Counted from the first letter of the stretch, positions 25,393 through 37,815 are shown. The stretch: 64,000 nucleotides of DNA from Pyronema omphalodes (GCA_024516155.1 JAJJXM010000051.1:124001-188000); one strand, 5' to 3'. Numbers and translations are program-made. The notes: generated by a model not told the origin, from the letters alone.

Positions 25393-26100
25393 CTAAAAGT
25401 AATAACCGCTCCCACTCCTCCTCCTACTTCTTCTCGACGACGTACTACCCACCGTACTAGGTTGCGGCACATGTAACGACGTCGTAACCGGCACCAGTTC
25501 CTTCCCAAACCCCAAATCCCTCGCATAAGCCGCATGATACTTCCCCTCTCTCTCCAACTTCAACTCACCCGACCTTCTCCCATAGCTAAGAACCATTTCC
25601 CTATCCCTGTCTCTATTCCTACTATGCAAATCCCTAACCTCTCTCAACTCCTCAGGAGAAGGAGCAGCATACCCTCTACTACCTCTTCTAACTCTAGCCG
25701 TAGGTCCTTCCACGGTTCCCGCGGTCGTATCATTACCGAAGGAATGTTGATGGTGATATTTCGGTCTTCCTTCGGAAACGGAACGGTATTCGGGAGATTC
25801 CCGGGTGTGCGAAGATGAGGAATGTGGGATTATGGTCGTGTTCCCGGTGGAGTAACTCGAGGAGGATGACCCGCCGTTTTTTAGGATTGATTTGGCGGGG
25901 GAGGAGGTTCGGTGCGGTGATTTCGGCAGGATGAGAGAGTTGTGGGAACTGCGGGGTGTGCTTGGATCGCCGTAACTCCGTGATGGTGGCGGTGAAACGG
26001 AATAGGAGCGGCGGCTGGAGTGTTCGTGGTGATGATGCCGGGATGAGCGGTGGGGGGTATGGTGGTGGAGAATTGGGGCTTGGGAATGGAGGATGGGCAT
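25393..26100 (-). CDS. Ser/His/Arg-rich disordered protein, function unknown
   Basis: A single exon of 235 residues. The first 30 residues are His-rich (HHHTPHRSSRHHHHEHSSRR), followed by Ser/Pro-rich sequence with SP and TP sites (SVSPPPSRSYGDPSTPRSS). The middle (about 130-185) looks more ordered and charged: PSPEELREVRDLHSRNRDRD, then SYGRRSGELKLEREGKYHAA and DLGFGKELVPV. The C-terminus is a basic Ser/Arg run ending GSGYYF. No known domain, signal peptide or membrane span is seen. The coding call rests on an intact frame with clear composition, a conserved-looking charged core, and a sensible position between other minus-strand genes. It could still be spurious. Confidence 0.6.
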   Translation of the reverse strand: MPILHSQAPILHHHTPHRSSRHHHHEHSSRRSYSVSPPPSRSYGDPSTPRSSHNSLILPKSPHRTSSPAKSILKNGGSSSSSYSTGNTTIIPHSSSSHTRESPEYRSVSEGRPKYHHQHSFGNDTTAGTVEGPTARVRRGSRGYAAPSPEELREVRDLHSRNRDRDREMVLSYGRRSGELKLEREGKYHAAYARDLGFGKELVPVTTSLHVPQPSTVGSTSSRRSRRRSGSGYYF

Positions 26101-27730
26101 TTTTGGGGAGGTTGAATGACGGACGGGGTTTATTGATGGGGGTTTTTTGATAGGAGTGGTTATTGGGGTTTATTTCTGTCGATGTGTTGTGGGATGTTTG
26201 GAATAGATCCCTGGAATAGATGGATTGATTTGTGGAATAACGTCTGCTTCCTTTGTTTGATTGGTGATGACTTTTGTTCTCGATATCGGATGTTCTCTTT
26301 TATCGATAAGAATAGATAGATAAGAGTGAGTGATGGCTTATGATAGTAGCCAGATAGGTATGGTATGGGAAGGCGTGATCGTTTTTTCGTTCGTCTAACC
26401 AACCTCAGTTCCTGTATCCTGCGGGTTGTTTATATATCCCGACCTTCAAGTAATTCAGGGTTTGAGCAAGTCTATGGAAGCATAGGTTGCGTCTAGGCAG
26501 CTGCGCATCATGTCGTCGATCGATTTGATAAGTATGGTGCCATATAGTGTGTGTGTGTGTGTGGAAGAGAGGGAGTGGGGAGGGGGTGGTGGGTGGTTTC
26601 GCCCGCGTGGGGAACCCAGGGCGGAGTCAACGTCACAGTTTCCTTGATCTACGTCGGTTTTCCAGGTTCCAAATTCGGTTTCACCCAATAAAATGACTGT
26701 AAGAGTGGCGTGCTCCCGAAACATTTTGTTTGCTCATTTACTGCTGCATTTGCATTGTTCAGCACAGCAGCAGCAGCTCCTTGTAATTTCTAGAGTAAAC
26801 TAAAAAGAAACAGGTGACGCATGACGGTGAGATGCTACACACATCCATCCATACGAGCTCTTTTTGCCGAGAAAGTTGATGATGATGATGATGATGGTGG
26901 TGGTGGGATGGAATGAAAAAAAAACTGCGGACGCTGGAATGCAGGCTATGGCTTGCGCCGGATTTTAGTCTAAGCTTGGTTGCAGCTGGACGCAAGTTTA
27001 GAAAAGGTGGTGCACTGGATGCGAGTCTGGTCCATTCTAAATATTCCTACGAATCGATAACAACCATTTCAGATGAACTTTTATTGCTTGTTTTTTTCAA
27101 CCGCCGTAACTTAGGAGGCTATGATGTATTTTCTAAAGTTCCAGATTCCAATTGAATCTCTTATGATCAGTTTACAGATTGCAGTTTGGACCATATCAGA
27201 AGTCATGTGGATAATCATCATTGCACTCCCCAAGTGTAAGAAATCTCATCTCGTTTCATCTCGTTACGGGACGGGGCGAACCCGTTTGCTTGTTTCTGCA
27301 GGGTCCTAAATCCTCCGTAGTCTATACCACGTTCATATGATGGATGACGGGGTTTGTAAGAAACGAGAATATGCACTTTCCTTCGTCTTTGTTCCGGATC
27401 ATTCGCCATGTGATTGATGGGATGTGGACGTTGGGTTGTTATGAGACTAGCAGGGATTAATTTACGTCATACCGACGGACGACAAGATTTAGGGCGGGGA
27501 GCAAAACTATCGAAGTCTAAAGCTATCGAAAATCTTACGGGAGCGTCAATACAAAGGTTCTCTTCGATGATGCGAAATTCGCGTGTGAGCAAGAAGGAAT
27601 GAATCATAAGCTCTCACTTCGAGGCAGATTTCATAGTTCTCTCTAGAATCCATCCCGTGGATGCATCATGAGAAACCCCATCTCACGTCAGGCAGTTGGG
27701 AGGAAGGTGGTTCAGCACAGTTAGGCGCAT
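26101..27730. other. intergenic, about 1.6 kb
   Basis: It contains a GT dinucleotide run at 26547-26563 and a GAT run at about 26877-26896. Small open frames on both strands match nothing known. The right end is the 3' flank of the AlkB-like gene. Confidence 0.5.
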
Positions 27731-28774
27731 TTAATCCCACATCTGCCTAACATTAACATTAATCCTCTTCCCTTTCATCCAGTCTTTCCATTGTTCCTGT
27801 CCAGCCCCCCAACCTGCGAGTTCCTCTGGACAAGTCCCTTTCTCGACCCTCGGCACCGAATGCCATGCCCACCTTGATTCTCCGCCCATAACCACCGCAT
27901 CCCCACTATTCAGCCGAACCGCCAAAACCTCCTCTTTATCATCACATCCAATCACAAATACTCCTGAACACCCCACACTAATAGAAACAAGCCCTTTGCC
28001 TACACTCTCGGCGATATCCCTATGTGGTGCAAGCATGTCCCCCGGGGAGTAAATGTTCACAATAGCAGCTTGCGCTGTCACATCTGGGAATAACCCATTG
28101 ACAAGACCAGCGACATCTGCGGGAAATGGCGGAGGAAGAGAGTCGGGGTATCGTTTAGCTGTCCAGTCATATTGTCCTCCCAAAGTCATCCAACGAAGCT
28201 TTTTATTGAGAGCTTGAGAAATGGTGAGAGGTTTGTGGATGTCAGTTAAAGGCAGGAGAGTGGTTGCTGGTGGTTCAGAGAACCATTGTAATGGCGATGG
28301 AATGGAGTAGAAGGTATGTAGGTTGGTTTTATGGGTTTCTGTTTCGGAAAGGGCGCCGGTTAGAAGGGTTGTAAGGAGATGCTGTTGGGTGGGTATTGGG
28401 AGAAGGTTTGGAACGATTAGAAGGCCTGGGTTGTTACTGTTAGTGGAGTTATAGACAAGGCCATAGGGCTGGGAAATACCAGGGACAGAGCTATGAGTGT
28501 AGATTGGTATATCCTCAATGGGATTTGTGGTATGTGGTTCGCCCGAGAAACGTGTAAAGACCTCAGCGGCGGTGGCTCCAGAGATGGTAGCATGATGCTT
28601 TAACCGAGACTTGTGGTGATCCGACACGGCGCCTGTCGAGAAGTCAAGGATGTCGGCATCTTCGGGTGTCTTTTGGGCGAGCTTGTGGAAGGCTTTGATG
28701 TGAGGTGGTGGTTGGTGATGCGCGTGCTCCAGTGGAGGAGGCGGGGGCGCGGTGGAAGACTCGGTGAGGTGCAT
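27731..28774 (-). CDS. AlkB-like 2OG-Fe(II) dioxygenase
   Basis: This is an Fe(II)/2-oxoglutarate dioxygenase of the AlkB family, which removes alkyl groups from nucleic-acid bases by oxidation. It resembles the ALKBH1 type. A single exon encodes 347 residues. After a Pro/His-rich N-terminus, the family region runs from about 110. LRWMTLGGQYDWTAKRYP (193-210) is the characteristic substrate-loop motif. The iron triad is His251 and Asp253 in APHRDIAE and His305 in AWHSVPRV, with the 2OG-binding arginines in KRINVNVRQ (Arg337/Arg343). All key residues are present, so activity is expected. Whether it acts on DNA, tRNA or mitochondrial RNA cannot be told. Confidence 0.92.
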   Translation of the reverse strand: MHLTESSTAPPPPPLEHAHHQPPPHIKAFHKLAQKTPEDADILDFSTGAVSDHHKSRLKHHATISGATAAEVFTRFSGEPHTTNPIEDIPIYTHSSVPGISQPYGLVYNSTNSNNPGLLIVPNLLPIPTQQHLLTTLLTGALSETETHKTNLHTFYSIPSPLQWFSEPPATTLLPLTDIHKPLTISQALNKKLRWMTLGGQYDWTAKRYPDSLPPPFPADVAGLVNGLFPDVTAQAAIVNIYSPGDMLAPHRDIAESVGKGLVSISVGCSGVFVIGCDDKEEVLAVRLNSGDAVVMGGESRWAWHSVPRVEKGTCPEELAGWGAGQEQWKDWMKGKRINVNVRQMWD

Positions 28775-29100
28775 GGCGTTGGTGGGGTTACGAGGTCCGC
28801 GATTGCGCGTGGTTGGCGAGTTGCATCAGCGAGCACCCGGCGGGTCTGCAAAACAGAAAGACTTTACAGATTAAACCAATAAAACCCTCAACCATAGAAT
28901 AGGTAAAAACCAAATCAATTCACACACCCTCTGTAGAAAAAATCCCGTCACTTTGTATATAGCACCAGACCATCAGAAAGTATTCAGAACCATGTATCAT
29001 GAATTATCACAATGAGTAATATGCACCTATGTACGTACATCAATTCAAAATTCGTAAATTCATAAATTCATAAAAAGGTATCCCTCAGCACCACCTGTAT
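28775..29100. other. short intergenic region (326 bp)
   Basis: Promoter of the AlkB-like gene and 3' flank of the next minus-strand gene; AT-rich with no distinct motif. Confidence 0.5.
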
Positions 29101-29606
29101 CTAAACCTGATCAATCTTCTCCTTCGCCGTCTCAATCTTAAACTCACCCCTTTCCTTCATCCCCTCACAACAAAACACCTTCCCAAGCATTCCCTCCGTT
29201 CTTCCCTCAGCAGCCAATCTAACCGGACCTTCATGCGCAACCTTCTCCTCCACAATCTTATCACCAATCGCCTTTGCCGCTCTCATCTCTTCGATTCCTG
29301 CTTTCTTATCCGCCAAGCCGGTTTCTTTTAATTTGGAAGAAAAAACGGTACCGAGCATTTCCTGGAATTGAGGATGTTATATTAGCCACCATTGTCTTTG
29401 AAGAATAGTAAAGAAAACGAATAATAAAGACAAAAACAAAAACAAAAACGCCGCTACATATAAAAACAACATACCTCACCCATACCCTTAACCCACTTAA
29501 CATGTCCAATAACCTGTGACGGTTGCGAATTTGGAGCAAGCACCACTCTTGCGGTAGAAAAGTTCCTGGTAGTAACAACCCGACGAGTGACAGTTGTGCG
29601 CAACAT
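29101..29606 (-). CDS. small CsbD-like mitochondrial protein
   Basis: Two exons (29606-29475 and 29361-29101) encode 130 residues. The first 20 residues (MLRTTVTRRVVTTRNFSTAR) are rich in Arg, Thr and hydrophobic residues with no acids, a classic mitochondrial presequence; the cleavage site is probably near FSTAR. The rest is charged and helical. It contains two related stretches, VKWVKGMGEEMLGTVFSSKL and TEGMLGKVFCCEGMKERG, with the G-hydrophobic spacing seen in the CsbD-like stress family. Two adjacent Cys occur in the second stretch. The CsbD assignment is tentative and the molecular function unknown. The gene itself is well supported by the in-frame junction. Confidence 0.7.
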
Positions 29607-30294
29607 TATGAGCTAGAATTAGAACTAGAATTAACTATGCGACTATAGTTATAGTTGTACTTGTAGTTGTATATAATTCAGAGATGAATATCCGGTCTCG
29701 TAAAATAAAACACGCAGGGTGATTTCAATAAAGAAAAAAATGATGAATCAAAAAATCCAGATACGAAATTATATATCAACATCAAGGTAAGACTAATGAT
29801 GAAAACATCACGTGCACGGAAGCGTATACTGTAGCTGATGACGGCATCCGGAGGGGAAGCGGAGTAAGGTCCACGGCAGCGAGAGATGTGTGTCTGTGTT
29901 TTTTTTTTCTCTCCTTAGAGCTGGTTAAGAAAAAATCTTCGCGAGTACATACATAGCAATGACGGTAAGCTGCAAGTAAGAGTTTGGGGGAAAGGGGGGT
30001 TATTCCTTCTCCCGAGAGCCTATGGTTCATCATTTTCGTGTGTATCGAGCTATGTGTCCAGCAGCTACTTTCAAAGATCGTGTGTACCGAGCGATCTATC
30101 CAGCAGGTAAACGGGATAAAAGGTATACACCAGCACACTCAAGTATTCTCGATAACTTCAACATCGATAACATCCCCTCCCAAAAAAACGGCATCTAGAT
30201 TCCAGAGCAGTGATGTGGGTGGTGTTAAAGTAATTTCCAATTCCCAACGATATGATACCCATTCTCAGTATCCCAAAAACCCCTCTCTATCCCT
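29607..30294. other. intergenic (688 bp)
   Basis: Promoter of the CsbD-like gene on its left and 3' flank of the Rdx-family gene on its right. Open frames here overlap on both strands without known domains. Confidence 0.5.
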
Positions 30295-30832
30295 CTATTG
30301 ACAATCCTCACATTTCTCCCCAACTTCACAAGCGGATGCTTTCTCCCCCACCAACAATACATTCTCCTTCTTCCCATCCATCTCCCCATTCCCCTGCTCC
30401 TCAACCTTACTCTCACCAGCTTTCACAGCCTCCTTCTTTCCATCAACATGACCCAACCCTCTCCCAGGATCCACAACATCTCTAACCTTCTGCTTCAATA
30501 CCTTTGTCTCGGGAAATCCCCCATCCACTTTCCGGTCCCAAAGTACCTTGGGTTCCGAGTCTTTATCGTTCTGGATGGTGACTACAAAGGTACCGCCGGT
30601 TGAGGGTTGTAATGAGACTTCACCGAGAGATGTGGAGAAGGTGGAGAGGAGTTCTTGGCCGAAGTATGCTGCGCCTGTTGGGAATTAGCGAGTGATGGGG
30701 ATAGAGGGAAGTGGGATGAAAGGTTACACCAGATTAAGGGCGGGGTAGGTGTGAATGGGATTACATACGGAGGAGCCATTTGCACTGCGTGCAGAAGGCA
30801 ATGGTCACTCGGGGATAGATATTGGCAGACAT
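30295..30832 (-). CDS. Rdx-family (SelW-like) thioredoxin-fold protein
   Basis: Two exons, 30832-30769 and 30674-30295, encode 147 residues. The N-terminus has the Rdx pattern: a beta strand, then CxxC (FCTQCKW, Cys14 and Cys17), then RAAYFGQELLSTFSTSLGE and a strand with STGGTFVVTIQND. This is followed by VLWDRKVDGGFPETKVLKQK and VRDVVDP. In animals the family includes selenoproteins W, T and H; in fungi the second position is cysteine, as here. A redox role is inferred. Residues from about 95 form an unusual Lys/Glu-rich tail ending in a second Cys cluster (ACEVGEKCEDCQ). The intron lies three codons after the CxxC-Lys-Trp. Confidence 0.9.
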
Positions 30833-31223
30833 TATGTTCTTAGAGGTTCAGTATGGAGATTCGATACACGAGATGCACGGCAGCTTTATACAGGTGCGCT
30901 ATGGAGCATGAGGTGCCGGGTAAACAAAATCGCGTCATAGCTCGGTGGCGCGCTCGTCTTTAAGCTCCATGGTCTGGTAAGCTTCACCAGTCGCGACGGG
31001 GCGATTCAGAGATGGGGCTCCGAGAGCTTCAGGGCTCACAGGACGAAATCACAGTTCAATAATTACGACAATTTAACATAGATTCAAAGTTGAAAAAGAG
31101 GCCGGACAAAGACAAGGCCCATCAGTGCTGTATAAGCTTTTAGATATACAGATGCAAAAGACCGTAGAACTCCATTTCGTAAAAAAGATTTTTATTCCCA
31201 AGATAACGCCAATCCCGTATTGT
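30833..31223. other. intergenic (391 bp)
   Basis: Promoter of the Rdx gene and 3' flank of uS12; nothing else seen. Confidence 0.5.
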
Positions 31224-31984
31224 TTACGATCTGGGCTTCTCCTTCTTCTCGGACCACAAGCTAAGCTAAAGTCAGTATTTGTTGCAGATGGCGACGTTTG
31301 TAGGGAAACTAACGCGTGAAGTCCGACACCGGAGACCTTGACGACCTTGAAACGAACTCCGGGAATATCTCCCTTGGCCTTTCCCTTACGTCCGAATCCG
31401 GCAAGGAGGACCTCGTCGTTCTCGTCAACGAAGTTAAGACAACCGTCGTTGGGGACTAATCGCGATTCCGTCAGCCATTTGCTCCGATTCCTTTGTGACC
31501 CTCCTCTGTCGCGAATTTCCTCCCGATTCTTCCTCATTCCAACATTCCTTCCCATTCAAATTCCAGGTAGATGGGTGTGCATACCGAAAGCGGTGACCTT
31601 CTTTCCGTTCTTGATGAGCTGGACACGGACACACTTTCTGATGGCAGAGTTGGGCTGCTTGGCCTCAACTCCGACCTTCTCGAGAACAATTCCCTTGGCG
31701 TGGGAAGATCCTCCGAAGGGAGAGGACTTGAAGGCAGTGCCCAAAAGTCTCTTCTTGAAGCCCTCGTCGGCCCATCGGCTATGACGATGGTCAGTATTTT
31801 CTGATTCGTATATTCGATATTATCGGCGCGGATGGGCGAAAACGTACTTGTTAAGACGGTGGGTGCGGAGCTTGCGGGCGGCGTTCAATCCTCTAGGCTT
31901 ACCTCTGTAAAACACCGGAATGTCAGTATTTCGCCATTATCACAAAAACTCGCGTCGGATTTGAAGATTTCCGTACTTTCCCAT
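31224..31984 (-). CDS. RPS23: 40S ribosomal protein uS12
   Basis: This decoding-centre protein of the small ribosomal subunit controls translational accuracy. Five exons (31984-31977, 31904-31848, 31778-31585, 31455-31314, 31260-31224) give 145 residues, the same length as in yeast. It begins [15 protein letters not shown], then [19 protein letters not shown] and [14 protein letters not shown]. The accuracy-loop QPNSAIRK holds the proline hydroxylated by OGFOD1/Tpa1-type enzymes in other species. Then come [32 protein letters not shown] and the end [11 protein letters not shown]. The first coding exon is only 8 bp (ATGGGAAA). All five junctions are in frame. Secure. Confidence 0.98.
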
Positions 31985-33517
31985 TTTGAATTATGTTTGT
32001 CGGTTTCGGTGGGAACGGGTTGTCGACGACGGTAAGTCTGGCAATGCTGCTGAGCTTCTCTGGTATTGTGCGCCAAATCCTGGTTTGTGGTGCACTAAGC
32101 AGAAATTGAGGGTGGTAGCCCTAGTGAAAAGCAGTCACGACACCCCACCGTAACTGAGCTCGCACTGATGTGATGTTATCTTATCAGCTGATCTAATCGT
32201 CACGTGCTATCTTTGGCTATACACTCGGTTTACGAGTCTTTGCTTCACGACGGCATGTGAACGTTGTATATTCCCCAAATATTCTTGTGTCCTGAATTCA
32301 GGATTCTGAAATAACCAAGTTTGCCACTGAACATTATCGGCGACCGATGGCACTTGCGTTTCTTGTGTTGAAACACGGTCGCCAAACAAGATCGTAGGAC
32401 AACGCAAATTCCTGTTCGCGAATCGCCATGGCCATCGCTAGCTCACACCCAGCTCATGAGCCCTGCCCAGATTTTTCCTGAGCTGAGGAAGGGCTCAACT
32501 TTACGCGTTTCGCGTCTGACGCGCAGAGCTGTCTAGATATCCTCTCGCGAGTCGCCGTGTTCCCTGAAAGTTCCAAGCCTCTATCGCCGGACCTCACATC
32601 GTTCTCTGCCTCAATCTCCGAGATTTGTCGCAAGATTCATCCCCTTTACTGCAACGATTGGCTTCCACCTTGTCCAACTGCCACCGGAATTTCTTATAAT
32701 GCCTTTCCGAGCCCCGGATCTACAATCTTCCTCCTCCTACTTGCCTTCTACGTAATATCTCTTACAGCAAGTATACTAACGATCTACAACATTCCTTATT
32801 AACACACATCCAAAGCAGCAGCGCGCCGGAATCCGGATCACCAAGGAATTTTTGAATCTCCGAATAATGCTGGTAGAATCCATACAAACACGGGAAGGAA
32901 TGTCTGTGCGAAACCGCCATACCTCACCCAACAGGGACATTATACTCTAGATAGATACATGTTTGGCAAGATATCCGTGATCTCCGGGATGTTTGGCATG
33001 CTAGATAAGGTATGTATGTATTACTTTTACCTACGGAGTACCGCAAAGCACGTTGAACGCGTGTTAGCTGGCTGGCTCGTACGCTGGTAATACTAAACGC
33101 AACATAAAAAAGGTATCGAATGTCGATCCAACGTGTCATTAGATTAAAGACCCTCCTCTGTAACTCAAAACAGAAACGTTACAGGTCAATGATTAACATG
33201 GAAACGATATATATCCGTCTTAGGTTTCTGATACATACGGTCCCTCGAGTCCCAATGTATGTAGGGTTACCTTAGAGTCGGTACCCGGTACCCAGGGGTT
33301 ATCATTCCGTCTCACACTCCCTCAAGCACGCAAGCACATGGAGTGGATCCTCCTCTCCTCCCTTTATCACAGACGTCATCCATAGATCTCTAACCATCTC
33401 TGTATTCGGGAACTCCATGTCTCGGACCATCATCAAGTCTGAGCAAGCAGCTGCTCACGGACATTGTAGGCGTGACCGAACTCCGTGTGGACGTAAGTAT
33501 GTAGGCATCGCAGGGTC

Positions 33518-33570
33518 CACAAGATCCACAATGTTCACAAGGTTCACAGGGTCCACAAGGTTCACAGGGT
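33518..33570. repeat. GGTTCACA / GGTCCACAA direct repeats
   Basis: Five to six imperfect 9-bp units (GGGTCCACA, AGGTTCACA). They read as Cys-Glu-Pro-Cys-like triplets on minus, which is incidental. Confidence 0.75.
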
Positions 33571-34047
33571 GGTCTGAAGCTGAAGCTGGGGCGCAAAGCC
33601 CGAGGCCCGAAGTCCAAGCTCTTGACTCTGTGCACACTGGATCGCGAATCTAAGAGCATCTAGGAAAATCTAGGAGAATCTAGCGACTCTAGCACGTTTG
33701 CGCACGGTCTTCGGTCACGTAAAATCATCACTTTCGATCACTCGAACCCGCAAATCCGCACAACGTCGGCCCGCAGTCAGGCTTAAGCTGCAAAGTACGA
33801 GTATGTACATCGTATTCAAAGCGAACTGAAACTACGACCTTTTGTGACCTTTTTTGCCGAGAAAAATACCGATATCGAATCGGGGTTATGTAATGTCTAT
33901 AAGATACCTAAAAGGAATACATACCTTACTCTAGCTACAGTATGTACTCTAGATTCATATTTTGATAAACCAAATCCAGTCCTAGGTTGGTATTAAGCGA
34001 ACGGAGCAAAAAGAGAAAACGGAGCAAAACTCTTGACCAAGGCCTAT

Positions 34048-34048
<1 letters not shown>

Positions 34049-34081
<33 letters not shown>

Positions 34082-34084
34082 GTC
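34049..34084. repeat. TATC tetranucleotide microsatellite
   Basis: About nine TATC units, turning into TGTC units at the right end. Confidence 0.92.
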
Positions 34085-35797
34085 TGTCAATTGAGTTGCT
34101 TCTAGTTTTACCACCGAATGTACTGGAAACTCATATACCATATACCATATACCCATTCTGGCTGAATCAATCCCGGAAAATCTATCATCCGTGTCATTGG
34201 TGGCGGGTGTTTGAAGAGTGGAGACTCCATAGTCCCATCTTCCGTATTGAAGCCCAACCTCCGTTGGAACTTAAATGGCTGCGGAGACAAAACGGGGAAG
34301 GTGGAAGGTGGAAGACTGGCGGGTGTGGCGGTTGTAGCGGGGGTATGTGACGGCGGAGGGAAATCATACTATGGTGACCATAGCCATAGTTCGCACCCCG
34401 CAGTCCGCTATGTACATCCATAAATTCCAACCGGTTTCAAAAACTTAACTCGATACAGTATGTATAACTATACCTATAATCCAATCCAGTCCATACAATT
34501 CAGATAAGTCATACAATCCAGACAATCCAGACAATCCGATCCAAGCTTCTCGTATATAGTTCAATCAAAAACCACCATACCATATCTAGTCCTCGTACGA
34601 AAACGTGCACATGGCATGATTATGGTACAACATATAGAGAAATTAAAGTTTTGTTTCTCGTGTGTTTTGTATAGATTGTATTGTATAGATCGGTTATACA
34701 TTGGTTATACACTAGTTTTTATTGTGTAGCTTGGCCACAGATTGGTTTTTATTGTGCAGATTGGTTACAGATCGAGATTAAAGTTTGGAATGATCAGGTT
34801 ACTACTCTGTATGACACTATACGATGTAACGTAAAGGTTTAATGTTTTTTAGACGAGGAGAGGGGAGGTATCTGCTGATACTTGTGATACGGTGATGCCT
34901 GTGATACCCGGGATTTCTGTGAGGGCCATGACGGCGATGATGGCTATGATGGCCATGATGGTCGTATGTACTGTAGATTAAGATATCGGTGCGCTGGTAT
35001 ATGGGCGCATTTCCTGGGTGTATGGGCGCATCGCCTGGGAGTATAAGTGCACTGATAAACATATGAATTGGGAATTAAGAATGGGTGCATTGATAAACAT
35101 AGGAATTAGGAATTAGGGATTAATGAACATAGAAATTAATGACCATTGCAATTGGGAATTGGGGCTTACTTATTTACATCCGATAACATCAATATCGAAC
35201 AAATCAGCCACATTCCTCTTCATACCCTCTCCTCTCCCCTCTTTCTGGAAACAACCGTCACCCCCCGCGGGAAACAACTCCATTAGGCATGACATGGTAT
35301 GGTATGGCAGGGTACCACATGTGCAGCTACACATCAAATCGGAATACAGAGTTGCGAACGCAGGGAAAGCCGGGCAAAGCCAGGGACAAGGCAGGGAAAA
35401 GGCAGGGAACATATAGATGGATATGTATGGATATGTATTGACGCCTCGATCATGCAGGTACCGATAAGTTAACGACTATGTAGGGGTGCTAAAAATTTGT
35501 TGTTGTGGCATGCTTCTGCTATACGCTACCTATACTAGAAGAAACTGTACTTGATACGGACATGGATGTAGGGTCGAGGTATGTACAGTTATATTGCTTG
35601 AATAATGAAATAAATAAATGAAAGCAAAATATTAATGTTGAATTAAATAAATACAGAAAAGAATGAAGGAAGGAAGAAAAGAAGGAAATATATACCTGAT
35701 ACACTTGGTGTATTGTAGATTGTATGTTGATTTATCAACTATATACAGGTAATGGGATTCATCCATTCAGGCTTCGGAATTCAGTTCAATCTTGATA

Positions 35798-35818
35798 CCC
35801 CCCCCCCCCCCCCCCCCC
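35798..35818. repeat. poly-C run (21 bp)
   Basis: Twenty-one consecutive C on the plus strand. Confidence 0.9.
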
Positions 35819-36257
35819 GCATACCTCCTTATATATATATACCCATTCACTACATACCTCATTTTTCGTTAAATGATCGGATCCATGTATTCTAATATAT
35901 CCATTAGATATATACATACATAAACTCCTTTCCCGATATCTAGTAATCTGTAATCAGTAATCTGGTAATCTAGCAACCGGTAGTCTGTATGTATATTGGA
36001 AACCACAGTATATTGCTTCTCTCTCTGCTTCTATTCCGTTCCTATTAGATTTATCCATTTCCATGTGTAACGTATTTCTCTTCCCTCTTTCTCCTTTCAC
36101 TTCCTCTTTTCCATTCTCCTTCTCTCTTTCTCTTCATATCCCCATTTCCGTTTCCGTTCTTTGCCCAATTTCTCTTCATATCCCCTTTATTTTCTCCTAC
36201 TCTTCTCCCCTGCCTTTTTTTTCTTTCGTTTCACCCCTCTCATCTCAGGTAAAAGTA

Positions 36258-36276
36258 CCCCCCCCCCCCCCCCCCC
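36258..36276. repeat. poly-C run (19 bp) then A-run
   Basis: Nineteen C followed directly by ten A, a G and more A. The 200 bp upstream are strongly pyrimidine-rich (CT-rich). Confidence 0.9.
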
Positions 36277-36829
36277 AAAAAAAAAAGAAAAATTTATGCC
36301 CCAACCTACATACCTCAACCCGCATGCCATATGCCATGTGGCTTTGATACAGTACAGTAGTTGAAATCCCGTGTGGCGAAATAAGAAACAAAAAATAATA
36401 TCAACGGCCAAACCCGATGAATATTTTCCATAAGCTAGCTCCGTTTTCTCGGGCTTCTCCGAGGTGATAGTTACATAGGCACGAATAGGTAGTTATATGT
36501 ATAGGATATCGGGTATCGGGTATCGGATTATGTTTCACCCTTCACCCTTCACCGTTCACTATTTCACCGCACTGTTTACTGTATGTATTCATGAATCTAT
36601 AGTATGGAGGGAGGGGATGCACGAGGGCGCGGGGAATGTTCGAATTTACTGTGTGAATCTATGAATCTGTAGGGTCTGGACCCTTGGCTGTTGACCATGG
36701 ATGCTGGAAAATAAAGTTGAAAAAGGTCTCAGGATATCGATATTTGATATTTGATATTTCAATCTTATGAATATGCATAAAAGGCAACAAGGTAAAAGGC
36801 AAAAGGCAAAAGATAAATCGAAAATCAAA

Positions 36830-36845
36830 CCCCCCCCCCCCCCCC
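36830..36845. repeat. poly-C run (16 bp)
   Basis: Sixteen C preceded by an A-rich stretch with AAAAGGC repeats. Confidence 0.9.
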
Positions 36846-37241
36846 TCAGCTCAAGAAAGTGGTTTTTGAATCAGATAGTGGTAGTGATGGTGCTGTTAAT
36901 GGTGATGATATTAGAAGTCTATAAGTTACAAGGTTACAATTTTAAAACGCCATAAAACATCTTTCTATACCTTCCCTACTCTCTCTATCTTCCCTACTTC
37001 TCTACTTCCCCTACTTTCCATATCCTCAAGCTCTACTCTACTCTACTCTATCAACTCATACGAATATCATCACTGCTAAATCAATACCGACTTTCCTTTT
37101 ACATACATAAAACTAAAAAAAACTAAAACTACAATGATTACTATGACATATATACATGAGCACTAGAGTACACCAGAGCACCAGAGCACCAGATTACCAG
37201 TGTACCAGAGTACCTGCATTATGCGGAATCTCCCCCCTCAA

Positions 37242-37256
37242 CCCCCCCCCCCCCCC
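37242..37256. repeat. poly-C run (15 bp)
   Basis: Fifteen C, preceded by a shorter run of six C and by CCAGAG(T/C)AC repeats at about 37170-37210. Confidence 0.9.
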
Positions 37257-37559
37257 TCCACGCCTAACCTACACAAAGCTAAAGCCAACACATACACGTG
37301 CTCTATGTATACATAGAAATCCAGAGCACGTTGGGTGCGGTTATCGATTATCGATTCTTGATTATTGATTATAATTCTGGGTTGTTAGAGCTAGAGAACC
37401 GGGCGGAGTCTTGGAGACAGGTGCTAATCTGGCTAACGGAACCGTTCCGGTGGGGTATGGGTTATGCGTTATTGGATTATGCGGTATGGGTTATATGAAC
37501 GACTGGAAATTGGAAACTGTGTGTATGGCTGATATTTTTGATATGATTGCGATTCTTGG

Positions 37560-37815
37560 GAAATGAAAATGAAGGGAAATGGAAATAAAATAGAAATAAA
37601 ATGGAAATAAAAAATAAATAAAATGGAAAAAATAGAAAAAAAATGAAATGAAATGAAATGAAATAAATAGAAATAAATAAAATATAAATAAATGAAATGA
37701 GATAGAAATAAAATAAAATAAATAGAAATAAAAGATAAAAAAAAAATAAGAAAAAATAAAATAAATAGAAATAAAATACAAGAAAAACAAGAAAAACAAA
37801 TAAAAAAAATAATGG
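37560..37815. repeat. purine-rich GAAATAAA-type decayed repeat
   Basis: For about 250 bp the plus strand is almost free of C. It consists of GAAATAAA, GAAATG and AAATAAA units. Confidence 0.8.

Noticed and set aside
31338..31784. 148-codon plus-strand frame
   Set aside because: It is antisense to uS12 exons, which are certain.
32557..32802. 81-codon plus-strand frame with a C-terminal hydrophobic segment
   Set aside because: The membrane-like end is suggestive, but there is no family match, no splice context and it lies in the repeat-rich gap; not enough support.
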